Shown: in pieces, positions 46,088-59,066 of the stretch | Layout: the number at the start of each line of letters is the position of its first letter | Numbering within the stretch: the stretch's first letter is position 1 | Assembly: GCA_002633005.1 (NCBI GenBank) | Contig: NMRA01000013.1 | Span: 380,490-444,489, forward strand | Direction of reading: 5' to 3' | DNA: 64,000 nucleotides | From: Phoronis australis | Taxonomy: Eukaryota > Phoronida > Phoronidae | The notes under the pieces: generated by a model | What the model saw: the letters and a program-made list of their open reading frames with translations, nothing else | Told to the model about the DNA's origin: nothing | Database searches by the model: none | Made by a program: the position numbers and the translations under genes

Positions 46088-49000
46088 GGCAAACCATGAC
46101 AGAGTCAGGCCTCAGAACACGCAGTCTGACAATAGGGGAAACATCACAGGGTAACTTTGCCTTTTGTGCCAGGGATCGCTGACCAGATCAAATCACATAT
46201 GAGGGGACACGACATTGCTGTTGTATTCAAACCTGTTAACACCATAAGGAGTCAATTGTTAAATGTGAAAGACAAAACCAATTTTATGTGGAATGGGCCC
46301 CAATATTCAGTGATTTAATTGAGTGATTTGACCTACGTTTCATTGAATGTAGATTGTACGGAACAATAACGGCCAATGTCGAAGTCAGCGTTGTTTAAGA
46401 TGCGTTTTTATGCGCTGTAGCAAAAGGGTTAATATACCAAATTTTCTTATCTGCCTACTACCACGCGTGTTGTTGACAGAGAGCTGCAACACAAAAATGG
46501 CGCCTCAGGAGACGCGTGGCTTAATTCACGTCCATTAAAACTAGAATGTCCAATCTTTGTCTTTGTTTTATGTTCTTCGGACTAATGAACATTGACCAAA
46601 AAGCAATTTTAATTGATATTTTATCTTAAAATCTAATAGAAAGGGAAAGTGTAAGTTTTTGTAGTCCGAAAGACCGACAGTCAGCTTTTTCGGACTACTG
46701 CCCCTTTAAACTATCGACCTAGACCCGTTATGAGCAAAATGACCGTGTCCTTTCACAGTGGCAAAATATTTTCTATTTTCCCATCTACTCCTCCCATCTT
46801 TACCTATACAGTCACGGTTTGATCAGTTGTTACCACCACCATTTCAGACAGGTTTGACATCATACGATAAATGACATTTCTTCCAGCTTTTAGCCTTTAC
46901 TGTGTCGCCACTTTTTAAAACTTTGGCTCCCCCATCTCAAATGCGGTCTTTTTCTGTCAACCTGTCCGCAAATAAATGCGTTCGTTTATTTATTTCCACC
47001 ACAATGTCTTTAGGAAATTGTCATTCGTAACTAAGGTGGTAAACAGAACCCGTCAGCGTTAGAAACTTTGGTCTTGCCCGTTTTATATGGAGCATTAGCC
47101 ATGACTCCAAGGCAATAAAACACTGGATGAAATAAATCAATCTATCGTGGAATAAAATGGGTGTTTTTTCTATCAAATTGGCTTCCAAAATTGAATTTTC
47201 CGTGAAAAATGTTTTTAACGTTTGTTTCCGAAGAAATTCGATGTCACTGTTTATGTTGTGCTTTCAGGGTACCAAGGAAAGTGTGCTTACTGTAATTCCC
47301 GACACACAATTGGGTGTGACCTTTGAGCGCCAACAACATTTTTGACTATACCAAGAAACCACTCGTGTAAAATTCAACCTGGCACATTTGATAGAATTTC
47401 ATTCATACAATCCGAGAAAGAAGGCGTTAATTGTATGAATCGTGTGACAAGTACCATGCAGTCTTGAAATATGATGTTGGTTTCGTAAAATGTAACATTT
47501 CTTGCATGTACATTCGACTTAAATTGTAACAATTACATAAAATGAGAGACCTAGCGACATAAAATGTAACAATGCCATAAAAAGTAACAGTTGCTACATT
47601 TTTACGAAATTGTTACATTTTACGGCGTATCACTGCTCTCCGCGGACTTTCCTCACGCTCCTCAGTATCGCACTGGTAAAAACAACAATGGCGGAGACGG
47701 TCTTCTACCCATTAAGTAGGCCTACATCACCGATAACAGATTTTTTATATTTTTTATAAGTTTTGGCTTGTTTCTTATCAACAGGTATACCAAAGGCTAT
47801 TACATGTCTTGAGATGTGTTAATAAAAATGTTTTTGAGACGCATGGTTATGGTATGAACTCTTTAAGTGTATTTTGTTAGGCTTATCTGTGTTGCCTTTT
47901 CCACCAGTGTCTGGGTATCAGAGAATTGCAACCCAAAATGCAGGACAAATGCATGAAACATGTTTCGAAGTATGGTTAAGTATCTAGGAATGCGAGTGTT
48001 GCATTGCTATTTGTCTTCCCTTGTTTGTGACACTGATGGCGACCCTGATGTGTACTTTATTATGTACCAAGTACGTAATAAAAGTAAAATACACGTGATG
48101 TTAGTAAAATGTTCATTTGTAGAATAGACGTACTAAGTATAATTCTCCTAACAATGTTTTCTGAAAGTAATAAATGCTGATATTTTTCACTGTGCTTCAT
48201 TATTGTAAAATTGTAGTAATCACATCTTGCCGGTGTAGCCCTAATTCTAAGTTTTGCTAATTTTCTTTCATAATCTTGTTTAAGCCAATCCCCTAGTTTA
48301 CTTCATTGTAATATCGTGGTATTTAAAAGCAATGTCGGTGGACTTCCCTTAACGGGAGCGAGTCAACTCTCTGCCACTATAAGGCGACAGAATAGCAATG
48401 TTTCACCAATCGTCCAAGTCCAAAAATGAACAGTTTAGCTATGTGTAGTCCTGGTCCTTTTTGGGTGGCCTTGAGCCTATATTTGCAATGATACATGTAT
48501 AGTATTTACAATTCACTGCATTGTCCACACTTCATTGAATCCAATTAGTACGTCCTCAAGTTGTTTTGGATTGCTTAAACTGGCCTGCCGTGTTCTCCCA
48601 CGTACATGCATATGGATATCCTTAGCAGTATTTTGAGGAAGAAGATTCAATCCTATCATTACATGGACATGTTGATTTCAGAAGTCCTCAACGAAACCAC
48701 ACTTGCGAGGCAGGTTGAGATTACAAGTGTACAGTGTATGACGTAAAATGAGGTCACCCTTGCTGATGTGCAGAACCAACATTTGTGAAACTTGAACTGA
48801 GTGCTGTCGGTGACGGTAGTTTCGTGCCTATGCCGTCGGAGACAGTTATGAAAGAAGATCAACTGCAGCTGTAGCCAAAAACTTAAATTCACATGTCTGA
48901 GTTGACAGGGACAGGAAATCAAAAAGAAAGTAGAAAGGCATAAAATATCTCCAGTAGAGGAAAGTTGTGCAACGTTGGGACAGCTCCATAGACTGAAGTG

Positions 49001-51776
49001 TGGTAATGTGAGACTTTACAGGATAACATGCTGGCTGAGCAACCATGTAGTTTTGACAATTATCTGTCGAATGAAAAGGCTATTAATTGTAGCCTTAGTG
49101 ATGGAGCTACTGCATGTGCATCAAAAAACACATGCTGTGGCTGTACGTTAAGAATCCCACTGAGCTTTTTGATACGTTAGTCAAGGGATGTCATAGATTT
49201 GGTTCTTGAAGTGCCGAAACGAACGATTGGTTGCGGAGTATTAATGGAGATACAGCCACATTGACATTAGGCCCAATTCATCTTATTTTAATGGAATGTA
49301 TACCGCTACCTCACTTTACGGTGATTGTTTTTACAATGGTACCAAATTTGGTAGGCTAAGTTACCTTTTTAGACGCCCACAAGCTGTCGTGTACCCGCAT
49401 ATAGTCTGCATCCCGTATATCCACCCGTCCGTCGGTACCTTTCTAGATTTGTCCGTCGATATCCTCCACGTGGCGGATGTCTTTCTGGCACAGACTTCAA
49501 TGGTTGGGAAGAACCGGCAGCAATTGATTTTCGTACAGATTTGACTATAGCGGCATCCTCTGATGCCTGCTTTAGTTTTCGGAAAGAAATATTTTGTTAA
49601 CAAAACGACTGACTTTTAATTGCAAACAAAATTGACCGAAACATGACATTGAGGTATACATGTATTGTGCGAACATACCGACACTAGTTGACTTTTGGAC
49701 TTATTTGAGTGTTCCACACCACCTGTCCGTCGTTCTGGTTGTCGACAAGATAGACTCCTGTATTATTTGTCCACCGAAAAGACTTGTCAGGCTTTGACGA
49801 ACTCAAAATGGAAATATATGGCGGGACCTCGCTGGCCTTAAACGATTTTCGCTCAGCTTTGCCTTCCGAAGTTCAGTAACACTTCCTGTTGGCCATAATG
49901 ATTTTCGTCAAGATTGTGTTACATGTACACTCTTTTACATTGCTACGAAAGGTAGCATTGTGGATTGTTGTTCACTGTGGATTCTCATTGGTTAAAGTAA
50001 TAAAACCGATGCCATAACATTCAGTCATTCCCATTAGTTGAAATCTGGGAAAAACCCTTTCAGTTTACTCTTACGTAATATTGTGACCAGCTTTGAGTTG
50101 AATTGTTGCAATTTATTGAAGTGGGCTGTGATCGAAGTAAAGAAAATCAAGGGAACCCAGATCCAATTACACTGCATAGAAAGCCCGTGCAAGTGGTGGC
50201 GATGTGATCGATAAACTTCCCACCAAGCATGTGCACTGATGCCCACACACGGAATTCAGTGTTTAGTTCGTCAAGTTTCCAGTTCCACAGGGCCACTTTC
50301 CGGTATAGGTGGCGATGTATCAGAGGGTAGGATTGTGCTTGCCTATCCATTTTTGTCAAAATAGTTTAACAGATTTTGATATAACGAGACACAAAAATAT
50401 ATTATGATGGGTGCAGCAAAGTATTAATTCCCGTTAATGCATTTTATTTTTCATGTTCTAAAAATTAACTCGGTTATGAAAGTGTTGTGCGGTCGAATAT
50501 TTGACCAGTGGTGCATCGTTCAAGTTGCTGCCACCTTAGGTGATTATTGCAAGAGATCCTACTGGTTGACTTGGAAACTGACTCATCTGCAATGTATGTA
50601 GCCCCAGTATTTCGGCCAGCGTGTGCATCTGCTCGTAAATTATCCGATTTCTAACAAGATTTTTATAACAGTGACAACTGTATGTACACTTGTAGTACGA
50701 AGTGAAGTTTTTTACTATTTTAGTAATAATACAATGTAATCTTTTAACGAACTTCCAATGAGAATAAACTCTGACCAAAGTTTCTCCCACGAGTACCGGT
50801 TCTGATATTTGAAACCAAACGGGAGATTTTTCGAAATGTGTAGTTTTCGTCTATTTGTTTGTATTGCGTAAACGCATTGAGTTGATCAGAAACGCAGGCG
50901 TAAGGCACTGGAAAGCCGAGTGAGGCGCGATAAAACGTTCTTAAGTGTTTAAAAGTAGCTGACTCTCCGCAAGAACTGTGTTAGCGAACCAATATTTCGT
51001 TGTGGTTTTCTGAATCCGCAAAAGAGCAGGGATGGTTTCAGAGTGACAGAATTGCCAAAGCATGGAAAATACTTGATTTTAATTGCTTTTCAAGCATTGA
51101 TTTATAATTATCTGAAATATTCAAAAGCGTTCCTCTTATGTACACAGGTACACTTGAGTGCTTCGCTTACCATTTTGTCGCTGTATGGTTGGATTGAGTA
51201 TTCATGTTTTCGTGACGAAGTTGACTAGTAAAGTAGGCCTAAGTATTGAAATCAGTTTGTAATTTACAGTGTTGCTAGCACAGTTTATATGTATGGAATG
51301 CAGAGCTGACGTTTTTAAAATTCCTGACTGAAGAATAATTTGCAAGAAGTAAAATATTGCGCTTCATGCACGTTCCTTTATCAGCTGTTCCTAACATTTT
51401 CAAAGCACGAAATTTCAAATTCTCTTGTTCAGTTGAAAGGACACTATCAGCGCAGTTAGGCAATAAAGGCAGGTGCACATAAATATATGATTCATTTGTC
51501 GCTATTACAGTACTGATTTCGAAAGAATTCAACTCCCGGGGTCACTCTCTATCGTCGATCATCCGAGCTTGAATTACATGCCAAAACAAAATGGCGTCAG
51601 CAGAGTAGATATGCAAGGCCGTGCCAAGGTGGTGTTCTGAACCCAAACGTCGCAAATTGTCAACACATTGTCTACTCCATCTAGAAAAAGTGTAAGGTAG
51701 CACTTCTTGTTCTGCAGCTCCCTCCTGATACTACGTTGGTGTTTCCGGTTATATACCTATTTCAATGCCCATACTA
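46088..51776. other. Intergenic stretch
   Basis: It contains a short hairpin at 46659-46699 (TAGTCCGAAA...TTTCGGACTA), the small inverted-repeat element at 47484-47624 and a possible decayed OTU-like fragment near 48795-48898. No host gene is supported. Confidence 0.4.
47484..47624. mobile_element. Small inverted-repeat element, 141 bp
   Basis: The ends CGTAAAATGTAACATTT and AATTGTTACATTTTACG are inverted repeats, and ATGTAACA-type motifs recur inside (AAATTGTAACAATTACATAA, AAAATGTAACAATG, AAAGTAACAG). It is non-coding and too short for anything but a MITE or palindromic tandem repeat. Confidence 0.55.
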
Positions 51777-52509
51777 GTCGGTGGGCCAGAATTTGTAGGG
51801 CTTATGGTTTTTGTGAGTACTTTAGGGGGGCAATTTTATTTTGGTGTTTTTTAATTCATTTATTAGAGTGTTTTCAAAATCTAAAAAATTCCCACATATA
51901 AAGTTGCACATTTTTGAGAAATTTGAGTTTGAAGTTACCTAATAATCACCAAAGAGCTTAGTAAACTTACATTTGTAAAAACAACAGTTTTGGTTGGTGA
52001 CTTTTTTGTAAAACAAGTAATATGGTCCCATCAGTGCCATTGTATTGAAGAATATTACACTCACATTACATGTTTTACTATTGTAGATTAATTGTAAACA
52101 GTGAAATTTAAAAAATATAAAGAGACACGTAGTGGCAAAAATGCAAACTAAGTCTGAATGATACTAGGAAGTTATTCTGGCATTGTATGGCAACAAAATT
52201 AACACAAAACACTAGAGAAAGGGCAAAATTTGTGCCTCAATGACTAAAACATTGACTAATGGTGTAAAATACAGCTTGTTTGCATAATACACCAGAAATA
52301 CGTTATAGTACAAAAACAATGTAGTTGAATGATCTCTGTGAATGTGCACACAGACTGTATGAAAATAATAGATTATTCTGACGGCGTTTATCAAGCAGTA
52401 TGAGACAAATACATAACAATGATCAAAGTATGTACTTTCTATGACTTAATGAACAAATAAAATTAACTTTTTAATACAAAAAAACGAAATAACGGGGTTG
52501 GAGGTATAT

Positions 52510-52851
52510 TTAGGCTCGATTTGTCAAAGAACTATCCAATGTTATGCAGTCAGTGTTGCTGATGTTACTACAGTTGTCACAGTTGCACATTTCTGTACAG
52601 TTTGACCCAGCATTGCAGCACAAACTCAGTTTCCCAGCACACATGTTCTTTTTGCACTTGCAGCGTTCATCGTTTAGTACTGTCAATGGAGATGCGGGCA
52701 TTGCCATACATTTTAACTGCAAAGCTCTACCGCCAAGGAGCCAACTATGGTCGATTAGAGAGGGTACAGCACTGCACACTGGTGATTGGCCCGCAGGCAA
52801 TGAAGGGTCAAACACTAAGTCCTTGTTTGGAGGCGGGGAGGATTTGGGCAA
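52510..52851 (-). pseudogene. Transposon ORF C-terminal part with CXC-type cysteine cluster
   Basis: The minus-strand frame contains D-P-S-L-P-A-G-Q-S-P and a Cys cluster C-K-C-K-K-N-M-C followed by C-C-N-A-G-S-N-C-T-E-M-C-N-C-D-N-C. This arrangement resembles the CXC/tesmin-like zinc-binding repeats found at the end of several invertebrate transposon and repeat proteins. The frame ends at 52510 shortly after the cluster, so this is the natural C terminus. It lies within the TIR-bounded element, which explains it as a transposon product, not a host gene. Confidence 0.55.
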
Positions 52852-52976
52852 ACGTTTTATTCAAAATATGTTATAATGGGCTGTGTTAATTAGAGTCAGC
52901 AAGTGAATTATTGAACACTAGCCTCAATTCACTTTCGTATCTCTTAGTCGGGCACAAACTACAATAGTGAGTAGCT

Positions 52977-53168
52977 TCAACAATATTTTTTAAGACTGCC
53001 TGTCCAAATAACTTCATGCACACCAGCTTTCTGAAGAACAGCTTCAAAGTCTTGCTTTAGTTTGGAACGGCAAATGACATCTCCATGTGCTAGAAGCTTT
53101 GATTCAATGAACTCCAAACAAAACTGTAGAAAAACATCTATGAAAACTGCGGATTCGTCACTCTTCAC
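52977..53168 (-). pseudogene. Transposon ORF internal fragment
   Basis: About 63 codons upstream of the CXC fragment on the same strand read F-L-Q-F-C-L-E-F-I-E-S-K-L and V-H-E-V-I-W-T-G-S-L-K-K-Y-C. The frame is protein-like but bounded by stops. It may be an exon or a piece separated by decay. No catalytic motif is visible. Confidence 0.35.
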
Positions 53169-54718
53169 AGTCGTTGTCTTTCTATTTTTTATAGAATGAT
53201 GATCTGTGGTACTTGGCTTCTAAGACACAAGGTCTTTATCTTTGAATTTCATTTGCGTATTCAGTGCTCTGGACTGAGCTGTTGCTTGGGATACAAGTCC
53301 AACTGAAAAAAACCCGAACTGTTAACACTAATTTAACATTCAAATATGAGTGAGTTGGCATGCAACTTTTTCAGATGGACTTATCAGGAACTGATCCACC
53401 ACCAGCCTAACAAATTTACATGCCATCTGATCTGTCGCCTCAAAATGTTCATTGTCTAAAAATTAGATTAGTTGATGCAACTGAAAATAAATCAGCTGAT
53501 ATACCAGTGCAGTGATTGAAATTAAATTTTTTTAAATCAGATGCTCAATCGATTTACAATTAAGGTAATCGACCTTTGACGAAATGGACAGTGGCTTCCA
53601 TTGTCCTCAAATTACGACGGGGACGATGGCCACTTAGGCACTTTAATTTAAGTATCATTGGAGCTACCTAAGTAGTTAATGTTTACAAGAAATTGAGAAG
53701 AGGTTCCCCCTATCCCAGGACTACGGCAAGGGATGACGGCCACTTGGGCATGTGGTTTGCAACCATCTACTCAATTTAACCTTCTCAAAAATTTTTGACT
53801 TAAAGTGCTTTAAAATCACACCCACACTATAACTCCATATGATTATCCCTTAGCGCAAGCAGTGTCGATGTGGCTACTGAACAATGGCGTGTTCAAAAAC
53901 AGGATTGCAGGAGTACATGTATTTGTTTAAACTGGGAACAAATGAAAACATTAACGACTTCCTCAGAGGCATCTCTCTACGCGGTACTTCTAAACTTATA
54001 GGAACATAATTTGCCGAAAAACATCCGGCATATGGAGTACCTATGGTATGACCACCGTCTCTACTGGGTCAGCGGTATTGTCTAAGGCCTAGGCAGCCAA
54101 TAGGCTGAACAAGTTAAAAAAACAACTGGTGATAATACTGAAACACACATGGAAATATACTTTTCCTGCTAACAAATGATGCACTCATGTTTCAGAATGT
54201 TCCTATCTTGTTCAGGTTAATTGGGTGTTTCAGATTTTGGAAGTATTATTGATTTTCTTGGGAAATCTTGGATAACATCTGCATCACTTTCAGCAACTTC
54301 AGCTTTACTACTTCTGCTGGTGCCTTGAAACGTTGCTATGCTGTTCTATGTCCTTTCAATTTTTGGTCTGACACTTGCTCAAGAGTATACTGTGTAGGCT
54401 ATACCAGGACATCCAGCTGTTTTCTGCACAAACGTTTGTGACACCTCTTCTTCTTTTAGATCTACTGATCTACAGAGTTCCACAGTCCATCAGCTTTCGT
54501 CAGGAAGGTTTCCTAAGCTTCTTTAGGCTCTGACATCACAATTTTGTGCTGTTTGATAAACTTTGAATTATACAGGCATCACACTCCATGGGAGCAGCCA
54601 TATTGAAGTAACTAAGCACAACAATACAATCTGGCTCTCTGATTGGTCAATTCAATAGAAAAGCGCCACCAAGTGGCAGGAATGTGCATCATATTTTGTA
54701 CAACAAAAACACCTTTTT

Positions 54719-54868
54719 TAAAAAAAATGTGCAAGTGTAGACGTGGGAACTTTTTGGAATTTGATTTATAGGTATATTATCTAGCCACATAGANAAAAAA
54801 ATGTGCAAGTGTAGACGTGGTAACTTTGGAATTTGATTTATAGGTATATTATCTAGTCACATACAAAA
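54719..54868. repeat. 75-bp tandem duplication around an N
   Basis: The blocks 54719-54793 and 54795-54868 are near-identical (AAATGTGCAAGTGTAGACGT ... GGTATATTATCTAG), differing at about five positions. They are separated by the single N at 54794. An unmerged contig overlap is the simplest explanation. Confidence 0.8.
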
Positions 54869-55509
54869 AACTAGGTTGCCCCCCCAAAGTACTCACAAGG
54901 ATGAACCCTATGAGATCTGGCCCACCGACTATACAACACCAGCAGAAGATTTAAATTCGGCAGCCAGCTCGACATGTCGGTGTTCACTAATAGCAGAGAT
55001 TAGACGGTTCTCCGACTGTTGGTCGTTTAGTGGCCGCCAATTTGGAATGATAGGCTATGTAAGCTCCCGAGGACTCATACACTCAAGCGATTTCGTAAGA
55101 AACTTGGTATACTGACCGCCGGCTACCCTGAATAAACAAGAACAAGATCAAGTAAAAGGGTTATGTAAAAGCGAATTCAAAGTAATGTGGATAATATAGA
55201 GTCATGTCACACAAATCTAAAGTAAATGTCCAATTCTTTCCTTAAGAACATCGACTTCTCCTGATAAAAGCGGCAATGAGAACTTGTTGTCGTATGGGAG
55301 AGCCGAAATTGCCGTGATCAGGCTGCTCCTCACTGGGAATGTTTTGCTGCACGTGGTCTCAGTGATGATTTGGCCAATACAATTCAGTCGTTCCTGTCTT
55401 ACAGCCACAGGATTTTGAGTATTGCCGTTGTTGCAGATGAATTGTGCATGTACGACCCTGCATGTTGAAAGTTTTCTCACATTAGCACCATATACCCGTT
55501 AATGTAGGC

Positions 55510-56240
55510 CTATGTAACTGTCGTCAGTGTCGGTGATGGAGTCCGCGATTACGCATGAGTTACGGCAATTGCATTCATCACTTCAGTCACTTCCGCCTGT
55601 GTCGGTGAAGCCTGAGCAGCAGCAGTCAGGCCAACAGATTCCACTTGTCATTATCGACATCTAACCCATGTTTCTCGTCTCGACGGTAAGATGGGCCGAC
55701 ATCAAAAGCCTAACCATTACAACATTTATCCCGGCCCTGAGTAGTTCTCAAATATTCAGTCTCGATGATGAGTGTTAGCGATGACGAAGTGACAACAATT
55801 GTGTCGACAGATTCGGCTTACCATGGAGACTTCTATTTTTAACGTGAATCAGTTTCAGTGGTGAGTGAATACCGAAAATAAATTCGACTGGAAGTTAAAC
55901 TTAAAACTGCAATTATTGTTATATTGCAGTGTGTTTCACTGTCGTCGATGTCGGTGAAGACATGCAATGATGACGGAGGACCTTGGGTTATTGGGACGAC
56001 AGATTCGACTACCCCGAGGCGCCATCTGTGGATCATCTATTGCCGTCTTGTGGGTGTCGATGGTGACGAGTGTCAACAGTTCGGCTAACAAATTCGACTT
56101 GTCTTTGATGTGTGTTAGCGTCGCTGATGGCAAGCCATGTACGTTCCCCCGAATGATTAACATTATTAGCAAACCTTCCTGTCCTCGGCGTCGTTACTGA
56201 AGGACATGAAGACCGTAAACAATTGACGTTCATGTCACCG
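55510..56240. repeat. Degenerate repeated motif region
   Basis: Variants of GTCG-(A)TGTCGGTGA and of ACAGATTCG(A/G)CT recur about five times with irregular spacing (for example near 55520, 55600, 55765-55815, 55940-56010, 56055-56100). Overlapping open frames on both strands follow from this composition. Confidence 0.4.
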
Positions 56241-56414
56241 ACCATAACACTTGGGCACTCACGATAAGTACGGAAATAAGCGACCACGCAATCAGTCATG
56301 TTGCTCGTTTTCTTGACTTTCGTCCTGTTGGTACGCAACATTCAAGTCGATTCCTGTTTCATGGGTCATACACTTCTATCGGTCTCGATAATTTAGATTC
56401 TTACAAGGTCCTGG

Positions 56415-57090
56415 ATGACTTACTTGTTGACAAATGAGCAAACAGGGTTCCCCGTCAAGGAAGAATTGGAGGCTACCCGAATGCAAAGAGACATTGAAAT
56501 TGGTTCTCCGTTGCTTACTTATAAGTCATCCTGTATGTTACCTAAAGGCATCGTCACAATTAGACATATCAGTCACAGATTTTCAATGGATGACTACCGT
56601 TTTCAACTTGACTGATCCTCAAACTCACGTCTTGTTCAATTTCATGTATAAAATCGACAACTACGAACAGAAGTTGAGTAGAGTGTTTCGTAAGTTTGTT
56701 AACGAGCTCGATGCAGTTTCAGCTCATTCCGTTGCTCTCTCTCTCAATTAAGTATTGGTGGGTGATACTATAGGGATTTCAGCTCGACAGACAATGAACG
56801 TTCCAGACCTAGTTATTTGCCACTCAATATGCACATCTCGGGAAAAATATCCCAATACCATGCACTAACAGAACGAATGGCACAACAGTTTGTTCAATTG
56901 GTGAAAAAAGATTACAGCTTGTAGGAAAGTTATTGCGTTGATGAGGTTAATAAGAAGGCGCTGTTAATGAGAGTGTCCTTGTGGACCGTGACGAGGAAGA
57001 TTGACAGCCTTGAATTGAAGCAAAATGACGCCTTTATTTCCTGGGTTATGGCAGATGGAAAAATTGGTTCAGTTACGTTCAAAAGTTAGT
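56415..57090 (+). pseudogene. Broken open frames, unknown origin
   Basis: Several plus-strand segments look protein-like in succession but in different frames. They are T-N-E-Q-T-G-F-P-V-K-E-E-L-E near 56433, T-H-V-L-F-N-F-M-Y-K-I near 56625-56660, T-E-R-M-A-Q-Q-F-V-Q-L near 56867, and W-T-V-T-R-K-I-D-S-L-E-L near 56980. Stops and frame changes separate them. I recognise no family; a decayed mobile-element gene is the best guess. Confidence 0.25.
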
Positions 57091-57839
57091 ACAACTTAAA
57101 ATTGATCTGCCCACCTTGAGTAACTAAATAGAAGATGGCAGAGTGTCGTCAATGATTGCCAGTACATGCATGTCCATTTATATCTGTTTCGACCCTTTGT
57201 GTCCATTTTGACTGATTGTGTTTATTTCTATCAGTTGAGTAGGTTTCAGTCCACTTTAGTCTGAATTTAAAAATAATTTCTGTTTTATAGCTGTGGCTCA
57301 AAGCGACCATTAATGTCTAAGCCCTTATGCTGAAGTGGACATAATGGGTCATTTGGTTTAAAATATTGTGTTCTGATAATGTAGACAACCGTCCAAAATC
57401 AGCAACTTTACCTTTGATGGCAAGGTCGCGGTAGAAAGCAAACATTCGTGGTCAAAGTGTATGTACTTACAATGACCCTCCTTAAAACTTGGGGGTTTCC
57501 AAGTTGAATTCACGCCGTTACCATGGGAACCAGATATTTTGCCTTCAAAATCCATCAATTCCAGGTTGACGGCAAAGTCATGTTTGAAGTGGGCCATCAT
57601 GCCCAAAGTTGGTGTAATATTTCGGTTGTACGTAAGTGCAGAGTTGTTGATAAGCTGAAATGCATATATTTACCATGGTAACCAGGTATTTTGACAGTCA
57701 AGGTCACCAGTTTGAGGCTTGGTGGCAATAAGGCTCAGTGCATTTTACTGACCCTCCCTAACAACCTACCGAAATAAAAAATACGCGCAACTAATGGAAT
57801 TTGTTTCCATAAATTAATTAGGAAAAGCTGGTGTGTCAA

Positions 57840-58105
57840 AACCTGTAGCATAATTTTCAATATCCAAAAAGGATACCATGGAAACTAATGCAATTAAGCC
57901 TGTTAACTGCTTTTAACTACATAAAAAACTGCTTACAGTAGATTGAATTATCAAAGCAAATGCTTTGATTTCATCAAAAGTGTGTAATAATTACTAATAC
58001 CGGTAGGATAAATAAAAAAGGTTGCCATGACTGCGGGTATGCAGTTTAAATCACAAGCATTTTAAACACGGTCGGTGGCATTAAGCACAGTGTTTTCGTG
58101 AATAG
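57840..58105. repeat. Dispersed repeat, copy without MITE
   Basis: It shares GTAGCATAATTTT, the ATCCAAAAA...CCATGG line and TTGCCATGACTGCG with 62490-63075. At 57876-57880 it has a single CCATG exactly where the other copy carries a MITE between two CCATG sequences. Confidence 0.55.
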
Positions 58106-58836
58106 AAGCAATGGTTGTTTAGATCGTTTTTTGCCTCCTTGTCCAGAGATTACCATTACATTATAAAGAAAACTTCGTCCTTATCTCATATGTGTTACAA
58201 TTACAAATGACATCTACTACAAAAATGTTGCTAGCGTAGTCCTGATTTTGTTATCAATCGATTTTCCATGTTTTCCTCCAGAGTGCATGGAGATAGTTGA
58301 ATAGCACAAGTTCAAACTGACCAAAATTTCAGAAGATGTCAAATAATTTGGTATGGTTTTTCCATCTCCCAAAATGCTAACTGTTGTTTCGAAACTCCAC
58401 TTCTATTCCTCTCAAACATTTGCCATTTAAGTTGAACTCTAATAAGTGCTAACCCTTTTGTGTGCAAATACAGTCACAGTTACAGTTACATGTACTGTAC
58501 GCATGAGAAGCGTCAACGGCATTGATACAGATTCTGTTAGCCAGCAAGCATGGACTAAAACAGTGGGCAGGATGTATGTTGGGCTATATTGCAATGAGTG
58601 TTCACAATATATCGACAGTTCGGGCAGATGTTAAGGTTGTTTTCACATATACAATTTAAGTTTCAGCAAAATGATTTTTGTTTATTGGTGTTCAAGTGTT
58701 GGTTAAAGCACGCCCTTCCTGTATTTACTTTTATTTCGGCTCTCTAGATACACATGTAGTCTATCTCGGTATCAATGGTTTGTGCGACACCGTGCGTGCG
58801 TTCAGTAGACGCTAGGACCTACGCTAGGACCTAGCT

Positions 58837-59066
58837 AAAAGCTAGTCAAAGTCACGTGTTCTCATTCAAAATGCACGGCAATATCTCACGTAATCTCGCG
58901 AAGTCTTGCCTTTTAGCGAGGTCCTAGCGTTACTGAACGGGAGGCAGGTGTGTGTGTTCCGCAGACGCGAGAATAATCGCGCAAAGCAAGATCACCCAGG
59001 ACTTGGCGAGATATTGCCGTGTACACATGTATTTCTTACCAGCAAAACACGGGATCACGCTAGCTT
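58837..59066. mobile_element. MITE-like element with long inverted arms
   Basis: The left arm (58837-58890: AAAAGCTAGTCAAAGTCACG ... CACGGCAATATCTCAC) and right arm (59006-59066: GCGAGATATTGCCGTGTACA ... GATCACGCTAGCTT) are imperfect reverse complements of 50-60 bases. CGCTAGGACC occurs twice just left (58810-58830) and inverted at 58919-58930. Non-coding. Confidence 0.5.

Larger units (their letters stand above)
51777..54929 (-). mobile_element. DNA transposon with long TIRs and CXC-tailed ORF (about 3.15 kb)
   Basis: The left end starts GTCGGTGGGCCAGA and the right end closes with TCTGGCCCACCGAC. The inverted match continues inward for roughly 110 bases (GTGAGTACTTT-GGGGGGCAA, then AATTCCCAC...TTGCACATTTTT). 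Both ends abut TA, a possible 2-bp target duplication. The minus strand holds the ORF remains listed below. The interior also contains repeated GATGGCCACTTAGGCA / GACGGCCACTTGGGCA blocks (about 53625 and 53736) and a copy of the 31.5-kb stem-loop repeat. I cannot place it in a named superfamily. Confidence 0.75.
54930..58800. other. Intergenic stretch
   Basis: It contains the motif-repeat region at about 55510-56240, the broken open frames at 56415-57090 and a dispersed repeat at 57840-58105. No host gene is supported. Confidence 0.4.

Noticed and set aside
55839-56341. Overlapping open frames on both strands
   Set aside because: They follow from a degenerate repeated motif in the DNA and lack domain features.
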